64,000 nt of DNA from Blastomyces gilchristii SLH14081 (Eukaryota; Ascomycota; Eurotiomycetes; Onygenales; Ajellomycetaceae). Positions 23,101 through 33,981 of the stretch are shown piece by piece. Within the stretch, counting starts at the first letter, position 1; every line of letters starts with the position of its first letter. Both the position numbers and the translations under genes were made by a program. The stretch lies in the NCBI RefSeq assembly GCF_000003855.2, contig NW_003101674.1, forward strand, positions 1,921,042 through 1,985,041, written 5' to 3'. The notes beneath the pieces were generated by a model, which was not told where the DNA came from, did not search any database, and worked only from the letters and a program-made list of their open reading frames with translations.

Positions 23101-24960
23101 CTCTGTAGTCTATGCATAGACATAGTCTATTATTCTTCTTAAGTATAAAGAGTATAGATGCCTCTGTCAGACTCTTTGATAAGTATATTCAGTTCTTTAA
23201 TTACACTTTTTCAAGATATTTACACAGAACATTTAATTCCTTTACAGATAAGTTGTAAAGAGACCTGTACAGTGCTGTTACACTGTCTTCAAGATAAATC
23301 TTATATTATATCTTAATATCAGAAAACTTCACTGCTTCTCTTTCTGAAAAGATATTCTTATAATCTGTAAAGAGACATTGTATATATTCATCTTTAATAA
23401 CAGATACTGCTGCTAATCTTATAGTGAGAATGATGACTTCTTCATCTGTTCTTAAGTCTCAATTATCTACTATACAGTATATTAACTCTATCTTTTTCTC
23501 AAGATTCTTCTGATGAAACTCTTCAGATTTCTTTATCACTGTCTCTTCATCAGTGAGATGATACTGTTATATCTAAGTGACTCAGTTAATAAGAGAATTA
23601 TTTTCTCTCAATCATAGAAGATCTAGAATAATGTTCTCATCTATAATATTAACTGTATAAAGAAGCAGACTACTCTTCTTAAAGATTTCTTCTGAGTCTG
23701 TAGTTACACACTTCACTTGAATTATGCTAAAATGATGATATTTCATTTCATCAGTAAATTTTATATAATCTGATAAATCTATCTTCTTTCAACTCTTCAT
23801 CAAAGAAAAGAAATAGAATATAAAGTTAGTATTTATCTCAGAGTTGAGTAGATATCTCACTGATATCTCTCTATTCAGAGTATACATTATGATTATAACA
23901 TGAACTCAGAGATGTGAGAATTATCAATTCTTCATTTCTTTCTCTTTTTTATCTTTCACAGATATATTTATCAGAAGAGAAGTTGATTTTAAGAAGATAT
24001 CTTCTCAGTTTCTTCTCTTCTTCAGCTTCTTACAATCACTAATATAGTAATTATCAGCTCTGCAGTTGAAACAGAGATCTTTATCAAATCTTTTTTAATA
24101 TTTCTTCACAGTGAGTGAAGAATCAGAATACTTAAAATTCTTCTTTACTTTCTCTACACTGAAGCTGTTATAATGCTGTTTAAATTCTGTTATTAATTAC
24201 TTAGAAGAGATCTTATTGATCTTTTTCTTAAAGAATTGATTATTTAAATAGATCTGAGAAGTCAGGTTGACAAGCTCAGTGTAATTGATTAATGAACTCT
24301 GATATTATAATATTATTATTCATCTCTTATAAGTCAGCTTTGTGAGATAAAGCTGTATTTTTAATTGATTCAAATCATCAGTTAATTTCTCTCAATATTC
24401 TTCAAATCTTACATTGTAATTGAAAGAATTCTTATTATTTTATTAATATAATAAGTTGAACTGCTGTATTACTGTGAAGCTGTAATTACAGTGATCTTTG
24501 ATTTGATTCAGTAGAAAGTTCTTGAATTCTTCTCAAGTTATAACAGTATTGATACACTCAAGCTCTCTCTTCTTAATAGTTCAAGTAGTCACAGAGATGC
24601 CTTCAAGAAGGTTGATAATATATATTACTCATATCTCATAAGTATTATACTGGCTCAGGTTAAGGCAGAATTTCTGTTCAAGAATATAGATAAAGCTGTG
24701 AAATTCAGACAAGATGTTTCTCTTGTATCTTGAAGAATCTTCAATCTTAATCTCTCTATCTCTATGATAGATATAGATGTGTAGAGGCCGCAATGATAGC
24801 AGAGTGATTGAAGAGCTCATGTCAAAATATGCAGTGAGTTCAGAAATCTCAGATTTCTGCCAGAGTAGAGATGTATACACTCTAGAGAATGATGTAGTAT
24901 TTCTCTCAGAGAATGAGATCAGATCAGTCTCAGCATGAGTGTATGAGATCATATTAATCT
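20100..24960 (-). pseudogene. Gypsy-2 gag-pol remains
   Basis: Minus-strand pieces include RT blocks (LKSEKEHDTHV*EVLSHLRQ, YSFYMQKIDFLDYNIK, FLEFVNFYRWFI). RNase H at 22,489-22,289 reads VFAELKQAFTDITILNHF and ETDIFRNEI. The integrase core start at 21,196-20,999 reads MNFIVDLSKL ... ILIIIDYFTKIIRYI, where the family has DFIxxLPxS and VVVDRxTKM. The chromodomain (about 20,310-20,120) reads EYLMKKILNK, LQYLIK, EDYSLSENLWKLLKYL, with one Trp position turned into a stop. The 107-codon frame at 24,952-24,629 is probably a gag remnant. The gene is not functional. Confidence 0.75.
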
Positions 24961-25009
24961 ATTAGAGCTTGACTGATTCAAACTTATAATCAGATTAAGT
25001 GATTTGAAT

Positions 25010-25544
25010 TGTAATATAACAGAACTGAAGTGATGACTAGTCAGCAGTGTTATGTAGAAATAGTTATTTAAGAAGTTATATAAGTAAGCTTGACTATCTT
25101 ACTTGAATAGTGAGCTCATAGACTACAGAGTTATTATGAGAATATCACAGATATGATACTTAGTATACTAAGAAGGTTGTATGAGACACATAGTAACTCT
25201 TGTATATATTTTAGTAGGAGAAAAAACAAATCACTGACTTCTTTGATGAGAAGTCAGCATCTAGCTATTCTATATAGATAATGGGTGGATATTCTCCTCT
25301 CATTTCATGAGTAAGAATAGCTGAAGTGATATCTCAGCAGTGTCTCACTGTCAAGGAAAAAGTAATCTGCTGATCTTGTATAGAAGCAGGGTTCTCATAT
25401 TCATCAATCAGATCTTTCTATGATATATCTGAATGATGTCATAGAGTGATTGAAAACCGGTTCAGACAGGATGGAATCATCTGCATGAAAGTGATGAGCC
25501 GTGTGGAACCGCAGCGGGGCCTTGGCGCGGCCAGAGGCGTGACA
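25010..25544 (-). repeat. 5' LTR of Gypsy-2 (outer end almost unmutated)
   Basis: It is 535 bases. The outer hundred bases are GC-rich (GGAACCGCAGCGGGGCCTTG ...), whereas the matching bases in the other LTR read GAAATTGCAGCAGAGTCTTG. Confidence 0.9.
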
Positions 25545-25549
25545 AGATC

Positions 25550-26110
25550 TATCAGTCTACAGAGAATTAATGTCTTATATATTCAGATTATAAGCATACT
25601 TATGAATTCAAATATTAAAGAATAATGACTTCTGATGAATTGCTATTCTCAATCTATAACTCAGTTGTTAGTAGCTGTGATAATTGATTTCTCTGATATA
25701 AAAGTTAAATAGAATCAGAAGTAAAAGCTCTATTTAATACTGTTAATATTTCAGAAGTAGAATAACTATATCTATTCAGAGATTCTGTATATACAGATTC
25801 TTCAGTAATAATGAGAATGTATAAAAAACTTAGAGAAGATTAGTTAACTGCTGAGTAAAAGAAATTCAACAAGATAATAATAAAGAACTGAGTATCAGTT
25901 AAGCATGAATTAGAATTAATTTAATATTATTAAGTATGAAACTCATTCACTTCTACTCATCAGATTCAAAGCACTTCAGTGACAGCTTATTATATAATAA
26001 CTTACTTACTTACTAATATAATAATCTGTCTTTGTAATAATCAAGTCTCTGAGTGATTTGACTGTTCTTCATCAACATTGAAGAAGTATTTTACAGAGAG
26101 ATTAAGAATG
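25550..26110 (+). pseudogene. PIF/Harbinger-type transposase, 3' part
   Basis: Directly after Gypsy-2 the same protein resumes as IYSDYKHTYEFKY, then RIMTSDELLFSIYNSVVSS, where the family has VYSGHKRxHxxKFQ and PDGLIxxxYGPVxG. Further on it reads LFRDSVYTDSSVIMRMYKK and KKFNKIIIKN*VSVKHELELI, where the family has GDxxY and FNxxMxxxRVxVExxFGxI. Catalytic Asp residues are recognisable but several Gly and Trp are lost through G-to-A changes, and stops interrupt the frame. The two halves join in the right order across the 5-bp duplicated site AGATC, so this gene was the insertion target. Confidence 0.7.
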
Positions 26111-27334
26111 AATAAAGAGAGAAATAAATTAGAAGACAATTTGAATGAGAAATTAGAGCAGATAGTAACAGATTTAAATGTGAAATAAGAGTAGTAGTGA
26201 TAACAGATTTGATTGTGAAATGAAAGCAGTAATAGTGATAACAGATTTAATTATAAAATAATAATAGATTCTTCATTAATATATATTAATATTATTATTA
26301 CTAAATCTTAGAATAATTTCTCAATCTGATAATTTATTGTGTAATTTGTGTATATAATACAGAGATGTATTATATTAATCAATGAAATCACTTTAATAAT
26401 TTAATCTTCTCATATAAAAAGTTGATAATATTTTATAATCATATAATTTAACTGTAATATAAAAATATTGTATGAGATATTAATTAAAGAGCTTGTATAA
26501 GTAAATATATATTTTATTTATTATTTTATTCTTCATTCTCTCTTTATTTCTTCTTCATTTCATTCTTCATTTTACTTACTTCTACAACTATTATTTTATC
26601 TATCATTTTATTCACTTCTTCAACTATCATTTCATCTGTTATTTTACTCATATTTACTACTCTTCTCTATACTGCTGATTTATCTGCTGAAGTAGTACTA
26701 TTATTACACTTATATATTTACTTATTATACTCATTTGACTGCTTATTTCATTAATCTAGCTCCTCAAATTCAATACATCATCGTACAGCTCACTATTATT
26801 ATTTTACTCAGAAATAGAAGAAGAATGATGAGAATTTCTTAACTCAGTAAGAAATTAAATAGCAGCAGTAATAGAATTCAATACAGCTTGTAATTCTTGA
26901 ATAATATTAAGTGATTAAGTGCTGAATTCAACAGTAGTAGTAGTCTTAGAAGTAGATAAGTTCTTAAGTCATTCTCAATTTCTTTTTCTTCTTTATTTCA
27001 TTATTTCATTCTGTATACATTTGAATCTCTGATAATGATTTTCTTCTACAGTTACAGTATTCTCTTTGACCTGCTTTCTAGTCTCTTTAAGATTATTGAG
27101 AAATAGAATTCATTCATTCAGTGTCTGATTCAGATATGTTATACTATAGATAGTATTAAATTCTTTCTGTATTATATTCTTCTTTTTTTAATACTTTCTA
27201 ATTAGCTGAGTAATTATATAATCTGACTGCTTAAGCAGGCATCTGAATATTTTCTCAAATTACATTTTAAAGTTATTTCAGAACTAAAACTGAGAAAGTA
27301 AGTAATAATCATCTTAATTTTTAATACAGTATTG
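26111..27334. other. AT-rich transposon debris between the Harbinger-type gene and Gypsy-3
   Basis: This is probably the remainder of the Harbinger-type element, whose second protein would be expected on either side of the transposase. On the minus strand from about 27,280 to 26,780 there is a stretch with few stops, rich in Asn, Ser, Glu and Lys, but I cannot assign a domain. Terminal inverted repeats were not located. Confidence 0.3.
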
Positions 27335-27339
27335 AATAC

Positions 27340-27703
27340 TGTAAGAGGCCTACACTGAATAGATCAGTATTATATTGATAGATCTTATATAACAAAGAGA
27401 AAAATGTTAGAGAAGAAAAGAAAGAGAAAGTGTGAGAATCAGCAATTGAAGTGAATATTTATATGTGTATATAATAGTGTATACAGTGAGGCTTCAGAGC
27501 GGAAGAATCTATACGCGTTTATAGTGACTGAGAATCAGTGATCAAAAATGACTGAGAAGCAGAGTGTATATGTTCATGACAGCTGAGAATCAGTGATTGA
27601 GAATAACTGAGAATCAGAGTGTACATATTCAAGAATGAAGCAGTTGAAATCTGTGAAGTGTAATGAAATAGTCTATATAATTGATCAGATGCAGCTTGTT
27701 ACA
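27340..27703 (-). repeat. 3' LTR of Gypsy-3, with a 55-base internal duplication
   Basis: This 364-base LTR matches the 309-base 5' LTR. The excess comes from a direct duplication of the segment containing GACTGAGAATCAGTGAT. Its outer start keeps AGAGGCCTACAC. Confidence 0.85.
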
Positions 27704-27779
27704 TTAGTTTCTTCTTTTCAGAAGCAGTTCTTATCAGTCAAGAGCTGCTGTTTCAGATAACACAGAACTCAGAGTTCAG

Positions 27780-28080
27780 ATCAGTTAATTATAGTTAACT
27801 CATTTTATAAGATATTATTAGCTGTGACTGTGTGATCTCTTATTAAGAATATCTTTAATCTCTTATTTAAGCTCATTATCTTCTTCTATAATCTCTGACA
27901 GCTGTCAGTCAGAAGTCAGTTGAAAAGAGAACAGATTAGTGATAGTACAGCAGAGTAAGCTTGTGTAAAAGACATTATAAATTTCTGATAATGTGTTAAG
28001 ACAGTAGTTGTGACTATCTAGAACTTCTATCACTTTATATCTGATATGATGATAATCTAGTATATGAGATAAACATGTGA
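27780..28080 (-). pseudogene. Gypsy-3 integrase C-terminus and chromodomain
   Basis: The minus strand reads KNIQITCLSHILDY, YKVIEVLDSHNYCLNTL and IYNVFYTSLL, then a chromodomain (EIKDILNKR, YLIK, TLSSV) in which conserved W codons are TGA. Chromodomains of this kind direct integration to marked chromatin in other fungi (established for the family). Confidence 0.7.
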
Positions 28081-28543
28081 TTTGTATATTCTTGAGATTT
28101 AATTATATAAGATCTTCTATTTTATACTGCTCTGCAGAATCTCATTGAATATTGATTTAATCTTCTTAGTCTTGTTTCACAGTTATTATGAAGATCTCTG
28201 CTTAGTCACAGATGTCTCAGAGCTTCATTATTATATTATTAATAATTTAAGTCAGACTGTAGAAGTTCAGTGTGAACTGTGTAATCTCTAGAAGATTCAG
28301 TACTTTTATATAATATCTGTATATGAGAAAGAACAGACTTATATCTGTTGAAACAGTATCTTGATCATTGATAGTGATCTCTGCATGTAGAAGAAGATTG
28401 TGCCAATCATCTTATAAGTGATTATAGAACTTATAAAGATAATTCTTCACAGTCTGAATTGTCTGTTCTGACATACTATCAGTCTCAGAGTGATAGACAG
28501 TTGACAGACAGTGTATAATCTTGAGAACTTGACAGATTCTTAT

Positions 28544-28765
28544 TCAGAGAGTACTTATAAATTGACAGCTCTGATCTGATACTATAGATCTCAGTAATTT
28601 ATGTATCTGATAGAACAGACTCTGTAGAAAAGCTTCAGCAACTTGTTTAATATTCATTTTATCACAAGGTTTTAATATTATATATTTACTCAATTGATTC
28701 ATGATGATCAGAATGTTTCTATAATTCTTACTCTTAGAGAGATTAACAGCAAAGTTAATTATCAC
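28544..28765 (-). pseudogene. Gypsy-3 integrase core fragment
   Basis: The open stretch reads IINFAVNLSKSKNYRNILII, then LSKYIILKPCDK, and SIVSDQSCQFIS, matching the family DFVxxLPxS ... VIVDRLSKxxxxxP ... SIVSDRGxQFxS. The Arg-Gly after the catalytic Asp has become Gln-Ser. It is not functional as it stands. Confidence 0.7.
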
Positions 28766-28964
28766 ATCTCACTAGATTTTAACAGAGATATTGAGTAGTT
28801 TCAGTAGATCTTTTCTACAGTTCTTCTATAAGATAATGAAAGAATAATAATTACAGTTTTAGATAAAGCATCTGATACTATTTAATATCTCAGATCAGTA
28901 GAATTCTTAAGAGATCATTCTATACAAGTTATTCACAGTCTGAATAATCAGTTATACATAAATA

Positions 28965-29465
28965 GACTGGCCGCCAGAATCATGAATTTCACGTTTGATT
29001 TCATTTGATCTGATCTCATACATTTCTTGATGTGAATCCCGCTGGGACTAATTATTAAATAAACATGCAAAGTGACTATATATTAAATCTCAAAATGAAA
29101 CCATGACTTGAAAAAAATGAGAAAGTGATCTCATTTGATTTCATTTAGTCTCATTCTTGATATAAAGTTACTATTTTTAGACATTTTATGGTTTTTTTAG
29201 ACTATTTTTAATTTTTTAAAAAGTAACACTTTTTGATAACACTCAAATGAGATTTAAAGTCATTTAAAGCAATAAAAATAATTTAAATTGAGAAGTGAAA
29301 ATCATGATTTCATTTGAAAAATGTGACAAGAGTAGACAGTAAGTTTAACTGAGACAGTATGAGACTACTATCTAATGTTAGAACCATGTAATGAAATCTG
29401 TTAAATTGACAATGAGACTATCAAAAATTCTGGTTCTGATCTCAAACACGGTCACACGGTCAGTC
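28965..29465 (-). mobile_element. Tc1/mariner-style MITE, copy 2, inside Gypsy-3
   Basis: This is a 501-base element with TA at 28,963-28,964 and 29,466-29,467 and ends GACTGGCCG / CGGTCAGTC. It is the reverse complement of the copy at 16,694-17,195 with scattered differences. Its ends keep CC, GG and CG although the Gypsy on both sides has lost them. Confidence 0.8.
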
Positions 29466-30573
29466 TATACACAAATCATGCATCTCTTGCATTATTCAAG
29501 TACATAAGAGTTCAGAGTGAGAAACTCAGTGTTATTCATGAAATCATAGAGTGTTATTATCATCAATTGAACATTCTGAGATGTTAGTTCTTATATATAG
29601 TTTTGAGAAGAATCAGAGTGCTTCTTGATATACTGCTTCAGTGAGTGTTTAAAGAAGTTCATCAGTTTGAGCTGTTATATGTCATAATTCATCTAGTGTA
29701 GATTTGAGAGAAGTTGAGATATCAGTGTCAATGTCAGTATCAGTATCAGTTCAGAGATGAAGTGTTCTAATCAGAGAAGTGTGTATAATGTTATGAGTTA
29801 TTTCATCTTAATCAACTAATATCTTCAGATCTAGAAGCTGATATTCTCAGTTCATTTAACAGATGTTTATAAAACACAGTAATGATATCTAGCTTTAAAA
29901 ATCATTGAGCTTATCTAATCTATGCTAGAATTTCATTGATAAGAGATAAGAAATATTAATCTTTCTTTATCAATCTGTTCAGATCTCAGTAGTTCACACA
30001 GAATCAGAGTTTTTCATCTGACTTCTTTATAAAGAGAATAGAAGCTGCAGTAGAAGAGTTACTAATATATATAAATTTCTCATTTAATAGATTATTAAGT
30101 GTCTTCTGAAGAAGAAGAAGTTCATCTTGAGATATATTATAAAGAGAGTCTTATAATAACTCAGAGTTCTTATCATTCTTCTTTTCTAACTTAATACTGT
30201 GATTCACTTCTGAGTCTTATAAAGAAGATATATTTATAATGTTATCTTATCAGAAGATATCTAGATATTCATAATATTATTAAGAGAGTTTTGTGTGAGA
30301 ATTTGTTACTATAGTACAGAATAACTTTTCTAGAGCTTTCTTGATATTAGTCAGACTAATGAAATAGATTGATATATAATTCTGCTGTTAATGACTTTAT
30401 CAGTAACTCTGTCAGCAGTTTTAATAACTTCTTTTTCAGAGTATTTTATAAGTGTTGATAGAGATCTGTGTCAGATTCATAGTCTTATAAATATCATCTT
30501 CATGAATTCTATTATTATTAGAGAATATTAAACTTCTGTTTCAAGTGTTCAATAAGATATCTTGTTCAGATAG

Positions 30574-30843
30574 CTAGATAAGTTCTAATATTAAATTATA
30601 ATCAAGATTATTAACTTTATATATGTAGATGTCTTTACACTGATGTTCTTCAACATCTATGTTTAGTTTTATTATATAATGAGTGTAAATATCTTTTGAA
30701 TCATTGAATTCTGTGAGAAGTTGAGATTTTAATAAGAGAATACACTGAAGATTATAATATCTTACAACTGAAGATTTTATCATTGTATAGTAGTATAGAT
30801 CACTATCTATCATGACTTTTATATTATACATATTATCAATCAT
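30574..30843 (-). pseudogene. Gypsy-3 retropepsin domain, active-site glycine lost
   Basis: The 89-codon open stretch reads VMIDSDLYYYTMIKSS, then NLDYNLILEL. In the family this is the aspartic protease ALIDSGxxxxxI ... DYDLILGxPW. The catalytic DSG triad is DSD here, as expected from GGx to GAx. It is a fragment only. Confidence 0.65.
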
Positions 30844-32292
30844 AGTAGATACAAGAATTACATTTATTATTATTTTCTCTTTAAATCATTATTATCTGAT
30901 CTCTTCAAGCTTCTGTTTGTAAATTTGAACAGAAGCTAATTTTTTTTCTGTTTTATTAGAGTATTTTTATAGTTATCTTCTAAATCTTTCTTCACTGCAA
31001 TGTGATTGACACAGACAAATACTAATTTATTCTTTGAATAAGAAGACACTGATCTTTCTCTCAAGTGTGAAGATATATAGATTAATCAGCAGTTAAAAGT
31101 GATATGTTCTAATCAGTTACAGTTAATATATACTTTATATTAATATTGATCAGTGACTTCTTCAGAAGTGATCTCAGAAACTTAGAAGTCTATTTAAACA
31201 GCAGAAACTCTTGCTTATATATAGATATTTAAATCTATTCAGTTTATAATATCTGTATCATTGCTGTTCTTCAGTATGAGTATATAAGTAACTGAAGTGT
31301 AATATCTTCTATAACTATTCTATATACTCTTGAGCTTGATAAGATAATTATTCAATATCTGAAGCTATATACAGAAATCTCTATAAGTCTGATCTTTATT
31401 AACACTTATAAGAGTCTGTAAGAGTTTGAAAGTTAATATCTTTTTAAGTATATTAATCTTTATTTGATTCTCTCAAAATTGATTATCTACTTCTAGAATC
31501 TTGATATTGAAGTTAGAAATAAATGTTATAAGAGAAGTATTTCTCTGTTAAATACTCTGTAATTAATCTAATACTTTCTGTTACATAGCAGTGTCTTAGA
31601 ACAGAATATCAAGATATTTAATAATATTATTAAATATTTACAACACTGATTCACATACTTTTATTCATGAATAAAACTTCTATTTCATATAATTCTTCAA
31701 TTATTCATTGATATATTAATTTTAATTAATTAATGAATTAATGATATCTTCATCTATATTTAATTTTGTAAGTATTTTCATTCTTTATAATAAGTAGAGA
31801 GTAAGATCAGAAGTATTAAAATATACAGAAGTATCTAAGTATTTCTTCAGCACTTTTATATTCAATTCTATAAATATTGAAATTGCATGAATTAATTATT
31901 AAATCTCTTTATATTGAAGTTGTTAAGTTGCATGTATATCTGCTATCTATTACTGTTATAATTTCAATATTACTCAGAGTCACTGTGACATCATATTTAT
32001 ACTCACATTTAAGAGTTTCATATTATTATTAGACATGATTATATCAATTATTGAATGTATAATTGTATAAATATCTTATATATCTGAGTGTCAGAACTCT
32101 CAGATCTTTCACTGACATTCTCTTTGTAAGATCTTATTACAGAGTCAGAATGACTGATGAGCAAGCTTCTATCTGAGAACTCAGTGTTCACTTAACTGTT
32201 TAACTGTTTCTCTATTTCTTACATGTTGTTATGTGTTTGAATATCTTGATAAGTAATCATTTCTAATAAGAAGACAATGAACATTTTTCTAG

Positions 32293-32601
32293 TATAAGAA
32301 GCCTACACTGAATAGATTGATATTATATTGATAGATCTTATATAACAAAGAGAAAAACATTAGAGAAGGAAAGAAAGAGAAAGTGTGGGAATCAGCAATC
32401 AGAGTGGATATTTATACACATATATGGTGATGTACGCGGTGGGGCTTCAGGGCGGAAGAATCTATACGCGTTTGTAGCGGCCGAGGATCGGTGATTGAGA
32501 ATGGCCGAGAATCGGAGCGTACGCGTTCGAGAATGGAGCGGTTGGAATCTGTGGAGTGTAACGGAATAGTCTATATGATTGATCGGGCGCAGCCCGCCAC
32601 A
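32293..32601 (-). repeat. 5' LTR of Gypsy-3, outer half unmutated
   Basis: This 309-base LTR has an outer end rich in CG and CC (GCGGCCGAGGATCGG, GATCGGGCGCAGCCCGCCAC). It therefore gives a near-original LTR sequence against which the other copies can be compared. Confidence 0.9.
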
Positions 32602-32606
32602 AATAC

Positions 32607-33000
32607 ACTTCAATCTTTCAGATTCTGTAACCTGGAAATGACTCTGCTGAGTCAGTATATAATTAGAGAATAGAAATTCATGCTAAGAAGATTGAGAGCT
32701 TGATAATAACAATAATAATAATGATGATGATTGTGAATGTGAATATGAATCAGAAAAGATAATATAAATAGAGAAAGATTTAAATGAAGTTAGTGATTAA
32801 TCTGTCTTACTACTGACTTATATTTCAGTATCTTTCATTCTCACAATAATAATAATAATAATAATATAAGATATGAGACTAACTTTTTAAAAAAAGATTA
32901 AGATTATTGAGATTGATGAGATTTATATCTATCTCACAGCAGATGATGAAGCATCAATTGTTATAACTAACTGAATAAGAAAGGCTGTACAGCACTAATT
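32607..33000. other. Transition zone with AAT repeats, end of the AT-rich block
   Basis: CG/CC/GG-poor sequence continues to about 33,000, with (AAT)n at 32,850-32,870 and a short ATAATAATG run near 32,710. After that, ordinary composition begins. No gene is seen. Confidence 0.5.
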
Positions 33001-33981
33001 ACATGTGCATACTATGTATGAATTCATATGGAAACATTGCATGTACAGATCCACCTGTGTGATAGTGATGTTAATTTAAAAACACCACTGAACGTTAATT
33101 TACATGACATTAAACTATATAAGAAAGGCCATTACTGCGAAAGGTGCTTGCAGGATCCCTCTAATATATATATAGCTAGCTCTTCCTACACGAATACAAC
33201 GGATTAACCATCCCACAATATAATGATGGAATATGTGTTACAATCGGCGACACGTGACACGGGTGGAATGGTGGATCCACGGTGTAATCACCGTAAATTA
33301 ACCCTACGTTCTTCCCGTATGGTTCCCACCGAATACAACAGATTAACCATCCCACATATTAAGCTCTTTGTAGATAGCTCTATCAAGACAACCTTCAACC
33401 ATCCTACAAAAACCGACCCCGCGCCAAAACCGCCCTGTTATCTGATAACTATATCAAGACCGCAAATCGCAACCTCGAGAGTTTTTGAGATTGTATCCTC
33501 TTAATTTACTCCCATATACATACGCTCACACACGCATACAGAGAAAAAGAGAGGGAGAAAGAGCTTTTTTTCCCACGTGTCAGTTCTCACCATACGTGGG
33601 GGTATCTCTCTTAATTCTCAGTCGGCCATAATACGCGACGATAACAGCAGATGCTTAAGAACCAGGAACTGTAACTGGGACCGGAATCTAAGGTATCTGA
33701 TTGAATATTCGACTGCGAACTGGATATTTGGAGGTAGAGGGGAGAAGGCGAGGCAGGAGGAGGTCTGTATATTTGCTCACTGATCCAAGAAATGTGCAAC
33801 AACACCCTTTAATTGTGAGAAAGCCGTCCGTTTGTATACGCTATTCTATCCCAATATATATATAGTAACTTCAGCTATTTCCCTCCATTAACCAGTTTTA
33901 CTTACTCACATAGCCAACCATCCCCCGCAGACGAAACGCGCAAGAAAAAAATTAAAAAAAAGCCCCAACGAACAACAAACA
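33001..33981. other. Intergenic region and cnxG promoter, with a 26-base direct repeat
   Basis: There is no credible gene. CGAATACAACrGATTAACCA occurs at 33,191 and again at 33,330, about 139 bases apart, with the following CCCACA also shared. TATATATATAGC and TATATATATAGTAAC stretches precede the gene start. The short open frames here and on the opposite strand lack domain features. Confidence 0.5.

Larger units (their letters stand above)
17735..25544 (-). mobile_element. Complete chromodomain Gypsy LTR retrotransposon (Gypsy-2), RIP-degraded
   Basis: Two 535-base LTRs (17,735-18,269 and 25,010-25,544) flank 6.7 kb read on the minus strand. The direct repeats AGATC at 17,730-17,734 and 25,545-25,549 are the target duplication. 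Minus-strand order is: gag region (about 24,950); CCHC knuckle near 24,060 reading CFNCRADNYYISDC with Tyr for the knuckle His; RT near 22,550-23,150; RNase H near 22,290-22,490; integrase near 20,999-21,196; and a chromodomain near 20,120-20,310. A 1.8-kb post-pol region separates pol from the 3' LTR. It inserted into a Harbinger-type transposase gene. All frames are broken. Confidence 0.9.
27340..32601 (-). mobile_element. Chromodomain Gypsy LTR retrotransposon (Gypsy-3) with a nested MITE
   Basis: LTRs at 27,340-27,703 and 32,293-32,601 flank an interior read on the minus strand. The target duplication AATAC lies at 27,335-27,339 and 32,602-32,606. In order on the minus strand: retropepsin (30,843-30,574), RT N-terminus (about 30,150-29,870), MITE copy 2 (29,465-28,965), integrase core start (28,765-28,544) and integrase C-terminus with chromodomain (about 28,080-27,780). 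The RT catalytic core and RNase H were not found, so the interior looks deleted. Chromodomain and LTR match the fragment at 6,300-7,297. The two LTRs differ in length because of an internal duplication in the 3' copy. Confidence 0.88.

Noticed and set aside
29470..29870. Reverse transcriptase core of Gypsy-3
   Set aside because: After LDIITVFYKH the minus-strand translation no longer follows RT; there is no YxDD and a short simple repeat occurs, so I treat it as deleted or replaced.
32392..32673. Overlapping open frames on both strands
   Set aside because: They lie across the unmutated outer half of the Gypsy-3 5' LTR and its flank; they are open only because this part was not mutated.
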